DNA of 44,335 nt, taken from positions 1 to 44,335 of the forward strand of contig JAAYUI010000024.1 in assembly GCA_012517765.1 (NCBI GenBank), written 5' to 3'. Position numbers and translations under genes: made by a program. The DNA is from Caldisericales bacterium. GTDB lineage: Bacteria; Caldisericota; Caldisericia; JAAYUI01. The notes under the pieces were generated by a model. It was not told the origin of the DNA, did not search any database, and worked only from the letters and a program-made list of their open reading frames with translations. Shown here piece by piece: positions 17,516-25,304 of this stretch (position 1 is the stretch's first letter; the number at the start of each line of letters is the position of its first letter).

Positions 17516-19629
17516 AAGGTAGTTCCCTTTCCTCTCCCTTCAGATTCAAAATAAATCTTTCCCCCCATTGCCTCAGCGTATATCTTGGACAGGTAAAGGC
17601 CAAGCCCTTTGCCTGTCTTTTCATTTGCAAGCCGGTAATACTTCTTGAATATAAAACGCTTCTTTTCATTAGAAATGCCAATGCCGGTGTCCCTGACCTC
17701 TATTCTGGTGAAACTCCCGCCTATTAAAGATGCAGACAAAGTTATCTCGCCACCCGACTCAGTGTATTTTGCGGCATTTGTCAGCATGTTAAGCAGGATC
17801 TCCTTAAGCTTTGTGGGATCTGCCTTTACTGGTGGCAGGTTCTCCGGAATGTTCGCCCTAAAAGAAAGTATCGCCGCCTCAAATATTGGCAACATAAGAT
17901 TTGATACCGTCCTGAGAACATCTTTTACATTAGTTTCGGCAATATTCATTTCTGGTACTACAATTGTTCCATAGGAAAGCTTCGAAAGTTCCCTTAAAAG
18001 TGTTTCCAGCTGTTTGCCAGCGGCATAAACAGAATTTGCGGCATTGGTTATCTGTTCATTGCCTTTTATTGTCCCGGAAAGTATCAATTCCGCATACCCC
18101 AAAATCGATGTCAGAGGCGTTTTCATTTCATGGTTTACGGCTTCCAGGATATCCGATCTGAAGGAACTGAGCCTCTCAAGCTCTTCCAGGTACTGGACCT
18201 CTCTCTCCTTGATCCTTGAAAGTTCTACACCGGAGGCGACTATAGGCATTATTGCACTAAACTGGTTTATGATGTTCTCGTCTAGCACATGTGACCGGAA
18301 AGAAAAAACACCTGTTGTTCCCTCGGGACCGGATATTGGCAACAAATAATAAACTTCGTCCTTTGCTAGGAGTGTTGACCCGACTACCTGGGGTTTTCCA
18401 TTTTCAAAGACTTTTCTTATTGCAAACCTGTGGATTTCGGATATTGGACCATTTGGCTCACCATAAACCTTTTTTTGTACAAAATCACCAAGTTCTTCAA
18501 AGTAGATGGTTCCGGATACCAGACCAAAATGTTTGCATATAGACTTAAGAACAGCTTCAAGATATCTGTTAAGGTTTTCTTTTCCAGATGCCTCACGGCC
18601 GAGTATTTCGACAAGCCTTTCCAAGTTCTCGAACCTCGCCAGCCTCTGCTTGATCTGGTTCAATACTGTTATGTCATGAATAACCAGGAGTTTTGACGGT
18701 TTACCAAAGAATTCCAGCGTCTTGGAAACAACCCTGAGGTGCATCGTCTTGCCAAGTCTTTCTTTGTACTCTATCTGGCTTGATGAAATATCCTCCATGC
18801 TTTCAAGTTCATTTTTCAGGGCTTCTTTCAGCCTTGAGGGAATGGGGACATCATGTTCTATGTGGCCTACAGCCTGGTTTTTTGGGAGCCCGAAAAGTTC
18901 TTTTGCCTGGCTATTGGCAAAAATTACATTGTCGCCGGTGACAACCATAAAAGCAAACGGCGATATTTCATCAAAAGCATTATGGATCTTGAGCATCTCG
19001 CCAAAACCGCTCTCGTGCCATTCCTTCCTGTCAATCCGGCATGCAATAAACCTTTCACCGCCACTGTTTTCAAACTTTTCCTCCACAATCGTGGCAAAAA
19101 CTGCCTCGCATCCTTTCAGTGGACCATTTGTTATTGTTGCTTGGTATCTCTCCCCATCAAGCAATACTTTCCTGAATCTCTGGAGATCGGTTTCATCGGT
19201 TGCAAAGAATGGATATAGATTTTCAATACTGTCTATCGCCCTTCTCATGCCCATCAGGAAATTTGAAAAACCGTCTGTCTGATAGGAAATATTGCCATAC
19301 TTGTCTGAGAGCAGTAGAAGCAATTCCTTTTCTCCCTCAGACCAGGAAATCCGATCATTCTGCACAGTTTTCCATTTTCCAAGAACAAACAGCATTTCAC
19401 TCCCAGTATTTTCAATCAGGAAGACGTCTCGGGCTTCTGCGCCAAAAAATACTCTTTCATCTGGAGAGATTCTTTTGCCATGGATATTCTCTGTGGTCCG
19501 GACTTTGGTTCCTCCAGGACAATTTACTTCTGCATCAAAAGCAGGATTGGAAATCATTACCCTGGCATCCGACCCTAAAACAAATGCCGGCAAGGAGAGA
19601 GAATCAAGAACCCTCTTCCAGTCCCTCAT
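17476..19629 (-). CDS. PAS-PAS-GAF sensor histidine kinase
   Basis: I use the ATG at 19629 (717 aa); an earlier TTG at 19665 adds non-homologous residues. In order: a PAS-like domain (about 5-95), a second PAS (about 215-330, with ISPFAFMVVTGDNVIFANSQAKELFG), a GAF-like domain (about 340-475), HisKA with phospho-acceptor H500 in VNHEMKTPLTSILGY, and HATPase with N box EILLNMLTNAAKY, G1 DTGIGIS and G2 GKGLGLYLSK. No membrane segments are evident, so it is a soluble sensor. No response regulator is adjacent. The start overlaps the upstream unrecognised gene by 26 bp, placing it last in the lipoprotein operon. Confidence 0.92.
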   Translation of the reverse strand: MRDWKRVLDSLSLPAFVLGSDARVMISNPAFDAEVNCPGGTKVRTTENIHGKRISPDERVFFGAEARDVFLIENTGSEMLFVLGKWKTVQNDRISWSEGEKELLLLLSDKYGNISYQTDGFSNFLMGMRRAIDSIENLYPFFATDETDLQRFRKVLLDGERYQATITNGPLKGCEAVFATIVEEKFENSGGERFIACRIDRKEWHESGFGEMLKIHNAFDEISPFAFMVVTGDNVIFANSQAKELFGLPKNQAVGHIEHDVPIPSRLKEALKNELESMEDISSSQIEYKERLGKTMHLRVVSKTLEFFGKPSKLLVIHDITVLNQIKQRLARFENLERLVEILGREASGKENLNRYLEAVLKSICKHFGLVSGTIYFEELGDFVQKKVYGEPNGPISEIHRFAIRKVFENGKPQVVGSTLLAKDEVYYLLPISGPEGTTGVFSFRSHVLDENIINQFSAIMPIVASGVELSRIKEREVQYLEELERLSSFRSDILEAVNHEMKTPLTSILGYAELILSGTIKGNEQITNAANSVYAAGKQLETLLRELSKLSYGTIVVPEMNIAETNVKDVLRTVSNLMLPIFEAAILSFRANIPENLPPVKADPTKLKEILLNMLTNAAKYTESGGEITLSASLIGGSFTRIEVRDTGIGISNEKKRFIFKKYYRLANEKTGKGLGLYLSKIYAEAMGGKIYFESEGRGKGTTFYLVLPSINSNPR

Positions 19630-20227
19630 CAAGCCTTTTGCCAAAAGACGATACTGAATTGTCAAAAACCTCTTTTATGAAAAATTGGTAAGCAAGATTT
19701 TTCTTTGAACCGGCTGGACGTCTGTGATATACGTCATGGACAGCATTGGCAAATTCAAGCACTTTGCCTTCATGTAGCAACTCCACCTCGCCCCTCACCT
19801 CAAAAGAAACCTTTGGTGGCTGGTAGTATATCAGAGTGCATGGTGTCTTTCCTGGAGAAACATTTTCAAAAGTATGCTTTCTTGCGAGCTCAAGCGAAAC
19901 AAGTTTTGTTTTGTCGATATTTCTTGAGGCTTCTGGGCTGTATATGTTTTCCCAGAGGATTTTCAGGGCACCCTGTTTTTTACCCTCTATCTCCATATTG
20001 AGCACAGCAATTACCTCATCAATACATTCCTCTTTTGGCACGAAACCAAATCCTTTTATTGATGCGTTCAATCCTGCAGGACCATTTGTTACCATTGCTG
20101 GAGTGTGCCTTGTAAAAGCAAGAAACATTTCGCCTTCATCCATGTCTTGCTTGTCCATCATTTTTCTGATGAAGTCTGCCCTCTGGACAAATGCCCATTC
20201 CCAAAATGCCTGTGGCATTCTACTCAT
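19604..20227 (-). CDS. Unrecognised protein, possibly split-barrel flavin-binding (PNPOx-like)
   Basis: The 207-aa soluble protein starts at 20227 (MSRMPQAFWEW) with GAGGTG 10 bp upstream and overlaps the preceding lipoprotein gene by 8 bp. It has no signal peptide. The C-terminal part TLIYYQPPKVSFEVRGEVEL followed by EFANAVHDVYHRRP is reminiscent of pyridoxamine-phosphate-oxidase-like split barrels (a strand with R.RG.VE, then a helix with ..V..). That is a weak pattern match and I would not assign an activity. It is sandwiched between a lipoprotein and a sensor kinase, so a role in the same envelope-sensing unit is plausible. Confidence 0.6.
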   Translation of the reverse strand: MSRMPQAFWEWAFVQRADFIRKMMDKQDMDEGEMFLAFTRHTPAMVTNGPAGLNASIKGFGFVPKEECIDEVIAVLNMEIEGKKQGALKILWENIYSPEASRNIDKTKLVSLELARKHTFENVSPGKTPCTLIYYQPPKVSFEVRGEVELLHEGKVLEFANAVHDVYHRRPAGSKKNLAYQFFIKEVFDNSVSSFGKRLDEGLEEGS

Positions 20228-20783
20228 TTTCCGGAGACACCTCTGCCGAGTCGAAAAGTTCCTGTATTTGGGCAATATACTTTTCAACCTTTTTTGCCAA
20301 ATCAATTATTTTTATCTGGAATATGGAGTTTTCCGAAATCAGGACTCTGGTCATTCCAATTGAAAGTTCCTCGCTCCCTCTCTGATATCCGGTGATGGTT
20401 ATCCTTATTTCTTCTGCCCCACCAGATGATGACCTGTCTGCAATTTCGTTGGTTACTTTTTCAAATGAGTCTTCAAACTCGACTTTTGCCTGATCAAGAA
20501 GGTCTGATGCCAGAACACCCTCAGAGAGCCTGAAGTTTGGGATGGTAACTATATTTATTGTGGGACTGTCTTTCACATCCAGTATGTTGAGCTGCAATTC
20601 ATCTTCTGTTTTTGAAACAACCCCAAAAATATTTTTGTCGTATGAAACAGAGTGTCTCTTCCCACCCCATTCAGTCAAAGAGCGTCCAGAACAGGAAACC
20701 AAAAACATAATAAAAAAAGTTGTCAATAAAACACAAAGGCCCCACTTTCGCGGGGCCTTTGGTGATTTCGAAAATTCAATCAC
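20220..20783 (-). CDS. Lipoprotein of unknown function with hairpin-encoded signal n-region
   Basis: The 187-aa protein has a basic n-region (KAPRK), a hydrophobic core and a lipobox ending LVSC (lipidated Cys about residue 31). The mature part (SYDKNIFGVVSK..., then FEDSFEKVTNEIADRSSSGGA and ITGYQRGSEELSIGMTRVLI) resembles DcrB/PsbP-like lipoproteins that read like stress or envelope factors; the similarity is loose. The ATG at 20783 forms an ATGA overlap with the upstream gene. A perfect 9-bp GC hairpin (20735-20760) lies within the first codons; removing that region would leave no n-region, so I keep this start. Confidence 0.7.
   Translation of the reverse strand: MIEFSKSPKAPRKWGLCVLLTTFFIMFLVSCSGRSLTEWGGKRHSVSYDKNIFGVVSKTEDELQLNILDVKDSPTINIVTIPNFRLSEGVLASDLLDQAKVEFEDSFEKVTNEIADRSSSGGAEEIRITITGYQRGSEELSIGMTRVLISENSIFQIKIIDLAKKVEKYIAQIQELFDSAEVSPENE
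20735..20760 (-). terminator. Intragenic hairpin, terminator or attenuator-like
   Basis: A perfect 9-bp stem AAAGGCCCC/GGGGCCTTT encloses an 8-nt loop (20744-20751). On the minus strand it is followed by TGTGTTTTATTG, a moderate U-rich tail. It lies 20-46 bp after the end of the 246-aa lipoprotein gene but inside the start of the next gene, so it could partially terminate between the two. Confidence 0.6.
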
Positions 20784-21520
20784 TCGGAAACCTGGGTGAT
20801 CATTACCTGCTGGATCATATAATCCATTGTGTCTTTTGCTGCCTCGTCATAGGCTGATGAAGGGCCTTCGCCTATGATCTTGAAGAAGGTCCCCGGGCCA
20901 AAATCGGTCTCGGAAATCCTTGGTCCCCTGAGAGCGTAGGCAAGAACTTTTCCTTTATAATCTGCCCCATCTTTTTTGTATGTGTAGGTTTGCCAAATGC
21001 CTTTTACGAGGGACTGGGTGTGTTTGAATTCACCATCTTTGTCTTTTGTGGCCTGGATCGAGGCTATGTAGTTCTCAAGCTGCGGCTTGATTGTCGCCGG
21101 GTCTGAGTTCGTCACTGCCTTGTCCTTTGACGCAACGACCTTGAATGATACCTTCGGATCCTTGTCCCAGGTGAACATCTTGTATACGCCACCATCATAC
21201 ATTTCTTTTGTCAGCGGGACCTCTGTCCAGCCCTGATACTGCTCTCCAATAACTTCGAGCTTTTCAAAGGCATACAGGGTCCAGATCTGGACTGGGTGTG
21301 GCGGAATCTTCATTTCGCCAACAAGTTCCTTGTCCTTTGCCGGTTTAAGGGCAGCAGGATCGGTGCTTGTGCTGCTGATGAGCTTTCCTTCGTTCGGGTT
21401 CTTGTCACCATAGTCAACGTTACCGCCGTTGCCATTCCCGCCGGATTCACCACCACATCCGCAACCAACTGCAGTCAAGGATATGCTCAGAAGAAGCGCG
21501 ACAATCAATAGCTTGCGCAT
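20780..21520 (-). CDS. Lipoprotein of unknown function
   Basis: The 246-aa protein begins MRKLLIVALLLSISLTAVGC, a lipoprotein signal with lipobox TAVGC. A Gly/Asn-rich flexible linker (about 21-37) follows, then a globular domain with no family I recognise (WTLYAFEKLEVIGEQYQGW..., GIWQTYTYKKDG, ISETDFGPGTFFKIIGEG). GAAAGGAG lies about 7 bp before the ATG. It likely sits at the membrane surface. The downstream lipoprotein gene starts within its stop codon (ATGA) but a hairpin follows, so expression of the pair may be uneven. Confidence 0.75.
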   Translation of the reverse strand: MRKLLIVALLLSISLTAVGCGCGGESGGNGNGGNVDYGDKNPNEGKLISSTSTDPAALKPAKDKELVGEMKIPPHPVQIWTLYAFEKLEVIGEQYQGWTEVPLTKEMYDGGVYKMFTWDKDPKVSFKVVASKDKAVTNSDPATIKPQLENYIASIQATKDKDGEFKHTQSLVKGIWQTYTYKKDGADYKGKVLAYALRGPRISETDFGPGTFFKIIGEGPSSAYDEAAKDTMDYMIQQVMITQVSE

Positions 21521-21539
21521 ATTGCTACTCCTTTCAAAT

Positions 21540-21563
21540 AAAAAAGGTGTATCTAACCTTTTT
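21540..21563 (-). terminator. Rho-independent terminator after the tRNA-Ser/lipoprotein unit
   Basis: The arms AAAAAGGT (21541-21548) and ACCTTTTT (21556-21563) pair across a 7-nt loop. On the minus strand the stem ends in a T run (CCTTTTTTATTTG). The GC content of the stem is low, so strength is uncertain. Confidence 0.65.
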
Positions 21564-21593
21564 GGAGTATATTTAATAAATTCTTATTGTCAA

Positions 21594-22133
21594 TTACTTT
21601 TTTGGCGCCACAATGAAGCTTTCCATTGTGTCTTTGATCTGGTTTGCAAGCGCTTCGTCACCCTCAGGGTAAGTGCCCGTTACATATACGACTTTTCCGG
21701 TTATTGCATATATGTGCTGTACTATTGTAAAAGGCTGTCCGCTTTCCAGTGCCGAAAATACCAGTTCAAGTCTTTCGTCACCAAGGGCATTTGGAACATT
21801 CTTGTACTCATGGGAGACAAGCGTGTAGCCGGGGACCTTTTTCTCGGCATCTTTTGCATACTCTGCAGTTATTTCCCTGATGTGGCCCTGCCTGATATCG
21901 AGCCTGACCTGGCTGGCAACCTTGACTCCAATGAATGAGGGTAGATCTTCCCTCACAAAAACAACTTCAAGATTGTCGGTGTTCGGTTGCTTGAATTCGG
22001 TCACGGGTTTCCAGCCCCTGAAATAAGATATTGTGTATTCATCTTTGGCTGATTTGACTGTCCCGACGGGACCGCCACACGATATGGCCAGCATTACCGA
22101 AAAAAGCGCCAGAATAGCAAGGGGTTTTCTCAA
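21594..22133 (-). CDS. DcrB/PsbP-like lipoprotein, TTG start
   Basis: The 179-aa protein has the lipoprotein signal MRKPLAILALFSVMLAISC (Cys at residue 19). The mature part looks like the PsbP/DcrB fold: YTISYFRGWKPVTEF, EVVFVREDLP, then FTIVQHIYAITGKVVYVTGT and a final helix with a short C-terminal FIVAPKK. Initiation is at TTG with SD GGAGGA 5 bp upstream. That SD directly abuts the 3' end of tRNA-Ser(UGA), its first G being the tRNA discriminator base, so the mRNA must be cotranscribed with and cut from the tRNA. Function is unknown; similar proteins are envelope factors. Confidence 0.78.
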   Translation of the reverse strand: MRKPLAILALFSVMLAISCGGPVGTVKSAKDEYTISYFRGWKPVTEFKQPNTDNLEVVFVREDLPSFIGVKVASQVRLDIRQGHIREITAEYAKDAEKKVPGYTLVSHEYKNVPNALGDERLELVFSALESGQPFTIVQHIYAITGKVVYVTGTYPEGDEALANQIKDTMESFIVAPKK

Positions 22134-22142
22134 TTTATCCTC

Positions 22143-22226
22143 CGGAAGGAGGGGGATTTGAACCCCCGCGGGCTTTCACCCTCTGCATTTCAAGTGCAGC
22201 GCCATAGACCGCTCGGCCATCCTTCC
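22143..22226 (-). tRNA. tRNA-Ser (anticodon UGA), no encoded CCA
   Basis: On the minus strand the acceptor stem GGAAGGA/TCCTTCC is followed by discriminator G. The D arm TGGCCGAGCGGTC, anticodon stem CTGCA/TGCAG with loop CTTGAAA (anticodon UGA, reads UCA/UCG), a long variable arm AGGGTGAAAGCCCGC and the T arm GGGGGTTCAAATCCCCC are all intact. CCA is not encoded, in contrast to tRNA-Ser(GGA), so the organism must use a CCA-adding enzyme and RNase Z-type 3' processing here. Confidence 0.96.
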
Positions 22227-22234
22227 GGGAATGG

Positions 22235-22262
22235 AGTTTATGAAAAACATCTTGATTTTCAA
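22235..22262 (-). promoter_or_regulatory. Putative promoter of tRNA-Ser(UGA)
   Basis: On the minus strand TTGAAA (22262-22257) and TAAACT (22240-22235) are 16 bp apart, with the tRNA starting 8 nt after the -10. It lies in the short divergent region shared with mnmG. Confidence 0.5.
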
Positions 22263-22278
22263 GGACAAGGCAGTCAAT

Positions 22279-22284
22279 CATAAT
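22279..22284 (+). promoter_or_regulatory. -10 element of mnmG (leaderless start)
   Basis: CATAAT is followed after exactly 6 bp by ATG 22291. The arrangement is the same as for DUF1858 (CATAAT, 6 bp, ATG). No good -35 at 17 bp is seen. Confidence 0.4.
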
Positions 22285-22290
22285 ATGGAA

Positions 22291-24144
22291 ATGAAAAAAT
22301 ACGATGTTATTGTGGTTGGTGCCGGGCATGCTGGCATGGAGGCCTCTCTTGCCTCATGCCGTATTGGCGCCAAAACACTTCTCTTGACGATAAATGCTGA
22401 CCAGATGGCATACATGCCATGCAACCCTGCAATGGGTGGCCCCGGTAAAACCCAGGTTTTATGCGAGCTTCATGCCCTTGGTGGCGCTTCCGCCGTTCTT
22501 TCCGAAGAATCGGCAACATCAATAAGATTGCTCAATCGCTCCAAGGGGCCATCTGTACAATCGGTAAGAATACAGGCAGACAGACACCTTTATTCACTTC
22601 TTGCTGCCAGGCTTGTCGGACAAACCGAAAATCTGACCCTCACCCAGGGTGCTGTAACAAAATTGCTCGTAGAAGATAAAAAAATAACTGGCGTTGTTCT
22701 TTCCGATGGCCGGAAATTCCATTCAGAAGCTGTTGTTCTCTCCTGTGGCACCTACATGTCGGGAAAAGTCCATTTTGCAGGTGAAAGCATTCCTGCAGGC
22801 AGGATGGGTCAACCATCAGTCCAGGGACTTTCTGAACAGCTCATGGAGCTCGGGCTTCCAGTCAAAAGGTTCAACACGGGAACAACCCCCAGAATAGATG
22901 CCAGGTCAATTGACTACTCGGAATTGAAAAGGCAAGATGGAGACACAGAGCCAATGGCACTTGTATCAGAGCCAAGGGTGTTCAGGGACCAGCTCCCGAG
23001 CTGGCTTGGTCACACGAACAGCAACACCATGGACGTAATCAAAAAATATGTCCACCTGGCGCCATCGGTCAAAGGCATGATGGTAAAAACAGGGCCAAGA
23101 TCATGCCCGTCACTTGAGGAAAAAGCCAGGTGGTTTGCCGACCGGACAGAGCACCTTTTCTTTGTGGAGCCAGAAAGCAGGTTTACAGGCGAATGTTATC
23201 TCCAGGGGCTTTACATGAGCATTCCGCCACAATATCAGCTTGAGGCGCTCAAAACCCTCCCTGGACTTTCAAATGTAAGGATGATAAGGCCCGGGTATGC
23301 CATAGACTATGACTATATTGACCCGACAGAGCTGAATCCCGATCTTTCCACAAAACATTATGATAACCTTTTTCTTGCAGGCCAGATTGATGGAACAACG
23401 GGTTATGACGAGGCAGCAGCGCTTGGGCTTGTTGCTGGTGCGAATGCCGCATTCAAATCCATGTCGCTCCCTCCGCTCATGTTGGGACGCATGGACGGAT
23501 ACATCGGAGTAATGATTGATGATCTTGCACACAAGGGGATAACGGAACCTTACAGAATAACGCCATCCCACGTTGAGTTCAGGATGTCCCTGAGGGCCGA
23601 CAATGCCATCTTTAGGCTTGGCCCAATCGCAAAAAAAACTGGTCTCCTTGATTCGGAGCGGTCTGCCGATTTGTTGAAACTTGAATCAGACAAAATGGAA
23701 TTTATAAGAGAATCCGGTAACCTGAGCTATTATCCTGACAAAAACACAAAGGCCTGGTTTAATGACATTGGCATCGGCGACATAAATGAACCACTAAAAC
23801 TCACACAGCTGATCAGGAGGCCGCACTTTGATTATGCACAGTTGATTGCTGTTGCCCCAAGATTCAAGTCTCTTTCAAGGAGGGCCGTGGCCTCTGCAAT
23901 GATTGACATCACACTTGAAGCCTATTGCCAGAGGGAGCATGCTAGGATGAGGGATCTTGAGAGATGGGAGAAACTCTCGCTTCCTGGTAACATGGATTAT
24001 ATGGGAAACATGTTTCTATCGAAACTGGCCCGTGAACGCCTTGAAGCAATCAAACCTAAAACTCTTGGGGAAGCAATGAGGATTGATGGTGTTACACCAT
24101 CTGACATCATGGTTCTCGGTCAATATGTTTCACGTGAAACATAA
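22291..24144 (+). CDS. mnmG: tRNA uridine-5-carboxymethylaminomethyl modification protein MnmG (GidA)
   Basis: MnmG with MnmE installs the cmnm5 group at U34 of certain tRNAs. The ATG at 22291 (617 aa) gives the canonical start MKKYDVIVVGAGHAGMEAS (FAD-binding GxGxxG); earlier ATGs add unrelated residues. Conserved blocks follow: CNPAMGGPGKTQVLCELHALGG (usually GGIAKGHLV), GPRSCPSLEEKARWFADRTEH, GQIDGTTGYDEAAALGL and DDLAHKGITEPYRITPSH. The deviations suggest a divergent subfamily. The last five codons (VSRET) are encoded by a perfect parS site. mnmE is not in the window. No SD is present, and a -10-like element lies 6 bp before the ATG. Confidence 0.95.
   Translation: MKKYDVIVVGAGHAGMEASLASCRIGAKTLLLTINADQMAYMPCNPAMGGPGKTQVLCELHALGGASAVLSEESATSIRLLNRSKGPSVQSVRIQADRHLYSLLAARLVGQTENLTLTQGAVTKLLVEDKKITGVVLSDGRKFHSEAVVLSCGTYMSGKVHFAGESIPAGRMGQPSVQGLSEQLMELGLPVKRFNTGTTPRIDARSIDYSELKRQDGDTEPMALVSEPRVFRDQLPSWLGHTNSNTMDVIKKYVHLAPSVKGMMVKTGPRSCPSLEEKARWFADRTEHLFFVEPESRFTGECYLQGLYMSIPPQYQLEALKTLPGLSNVRMIRPGYAIDYDYIDPTELNPDLSTKHYDNLFLAGQIDGTTGYDEAAALGLVAGANAAFKSMSLPPLMLGRMDGYIGVMIDDLAHKGITEPYRITPSHVEFRMSLRADNAIFRLGPIAKKTGLLDSERSADLLKLESDKMEFIRESGNLSYYPDKNTKAWFNDIGIGDINEPLKLTQLIRRPHFDYAQLIAVAPRFKSLSRRAVASAMIDITLEAYCQREHARMRDLERWEKLSLPGNMDYMGNMFLSKLARERLEAIKPKTLGEAMRIDGVTPSDIMVLGQYVSRET
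24126..24141. other. parS centromere site inside the 3' end of mnmG
   Basis: TGTTTCACGTGAAACA is a perfect 16-bp palindrome identical to the consensus parS recognised by chromosomal ParB proteins. It encodes the C-terminal residues VSRET just before the mnmG TAA. ParB and ParA genes lie at the right end of the window. I found no other full-length copy. Confidence 0.93.
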
Positions 24145-24205
24145 CCTTTATCAGTAATCTTTCTTATTTGTTTTTTCTTAACAAAGTTTTATTACCGGTT
24201 TGGCA

Positions 24206-24234
24206 TTGATATAACCAATACATTTGTTTATACT
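24206..24234 (+). promoter_or_regulatory. Sigma70-type promoter of the hydrogenase operon
   Basis: TTGATA (24206-24211) and TATACT (24229-24234) are separated by 17 bp. The predicted start lies about 26 nt upstream of hydB, leaving room for its SD (AAGGAAAA). This is the only good promoter before the operon. Confidence 0.65.
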
Positions 24235-24266
24235 ATCACAGCCAAATTCCATGAAAGGAAAACCCT

Positions 24267-25304
24267 ATGGAACAACGTGTGATGGAGAAGAAGGATGTAA
24301 AATCCTTCATTGCTGAGCTGATTAAGCTCTATCCCGCCGTTTATGGCCCTGTTGCCAAGGGAAAGAGCGTTGTGTTCGACAGGCTCAAGGATGCAGGCGA
24401 GGCAAAATTCAACTACACTAGATCAATCCTCCCCCCAAAAAAATACCTCATGCCTCAGCAAGAGTGCATAATGAAATTTGACATGCCTCCAAGTCCAAAA
24501 GCCGAATCGGTTGTTGAATTCGAAGACCAGGTAATCATTGGTGTACACCCTTGCGACATCAGGGCAACAAAACTCCTGGACATGATCATGAAGGGTGGAA
24601 ACCCGGACGACAACTACAACAAGAGGAGGGAGCACACTGTAATAATTGGTATTGATTGTGTTCCCGACTTGTATTGCTACTGTAGCTCTGTCATGGACCT
24701 GAAGTGCACCGAGGGATTCGACATCTTCCTTACAGACCTTGGGGACCAGGTTCTCGTTGACGTCCTTACAGAAAAAGGCAAGGAAATAATCTCGAAGATC
24801 GAGACCAAACCAGCCTCTGGAACCCACCTGAAAAAACAGGAAGAGCTCATCGAAGCAAAGAAAAAACTTTTTACTGCAAAGTTTACAGGCCCTGTCCAGC
24901 TTCTCCCGCTTGAGCTGGAAGGCCAGTGGGAAGCACCAGTCTGGGAAGACATGGGCAAAAAATGCCTTTCCTGCGGACAGTGCGTCCTTGTCTGCCCGAC
25001 ATGCTACTGCTTCGATGTTGCTGATGAGCTTGATCTTTCTATGAAAAAGGGTGACAGGGTCAGGAAATGGGACGGTTGCCAGCTTGCAGGCTTCGCCTAT
25101 GTCGGCTCTGGAGAAAACTTCAGGGAAGAGCCAGGCGCAAGGGTCCGCCACCGTTACCACAGGAAATTCAAATATCATGTTGACTCACACTCAATGACTT
25201 TCTGCACCGGTTGCGGAAGGTGCTGGGTCCATTGCCCGGTAGACATCAACCTCGTTGAAATCTCCAACAGGATATTCAAAAGGGAGGCCGAATGCAAAGC
25301 CTGA
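24267..25304 (+). CDS. hydB: [NiFe] hydrogenase electron-transfer subunit beta (two 4Fe-4S)
   Basis: The 345-aa protein corresponds to the beta subunit of group 3b soluble hydrogenases (sulfhydrogenase). It relays electrons between the small subunit and the flavin subunit. Two ferredoxin-like 4Fe-4S motifs are seen: C233, C236, C239 with C243 (CLSCGQCVLVC) and C313, C316, C319 with C323 (CTGCGRCWVHC). The N-terminal two thirds, with VHPCDIRATKLLD and GIDCVPDLYCYCSS, match the HydB/AsrA family. The ATG at 24267 has AAGGAAAA upstream. It is first in the order hydB-G-D-A, the same as in Pyrococcus. It overlaps hydG by 13 bp. Confidence 0.92.
   Translation: MEQRVMEKKDVKSFIAELIKLYPAVYGPVAKGKSVVFDRLKDAGEAKFNYTRSILPPKKYLMPQQECIMKFDMPPSPKAESVVEFEDQVIIGVHPCDIRATKLLDMIMKGGNPDDNYNKRREHTVIIGIDCVPDLYCYCSSVMDLKCTEGFDIFLTDLGDQVLVDVLTEKGKEIISKIETKPASGTHLKKQEELIEAKKKLFTAKFTGPVQLLPLELEGQWEAPVWEDMGKKCLSCGQCVLVCPTCYCFDVADELDLSMKKGDRVRKWDGCQLAGFAYVGSGENFREEPGARVRHRYHRKFKYHVDSHSMTFCTGCGRCWVHCPVDINLVEISNRIFKREAECKA

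Noticed and set aside
19630-19665. Earlier start (TTG 19665) for the PAS-GAF kinase
   Set aside because: The 12 extra residues are not typical, no SD precedes the TTG, and ATG 19629 gives a better PAS-domain start.
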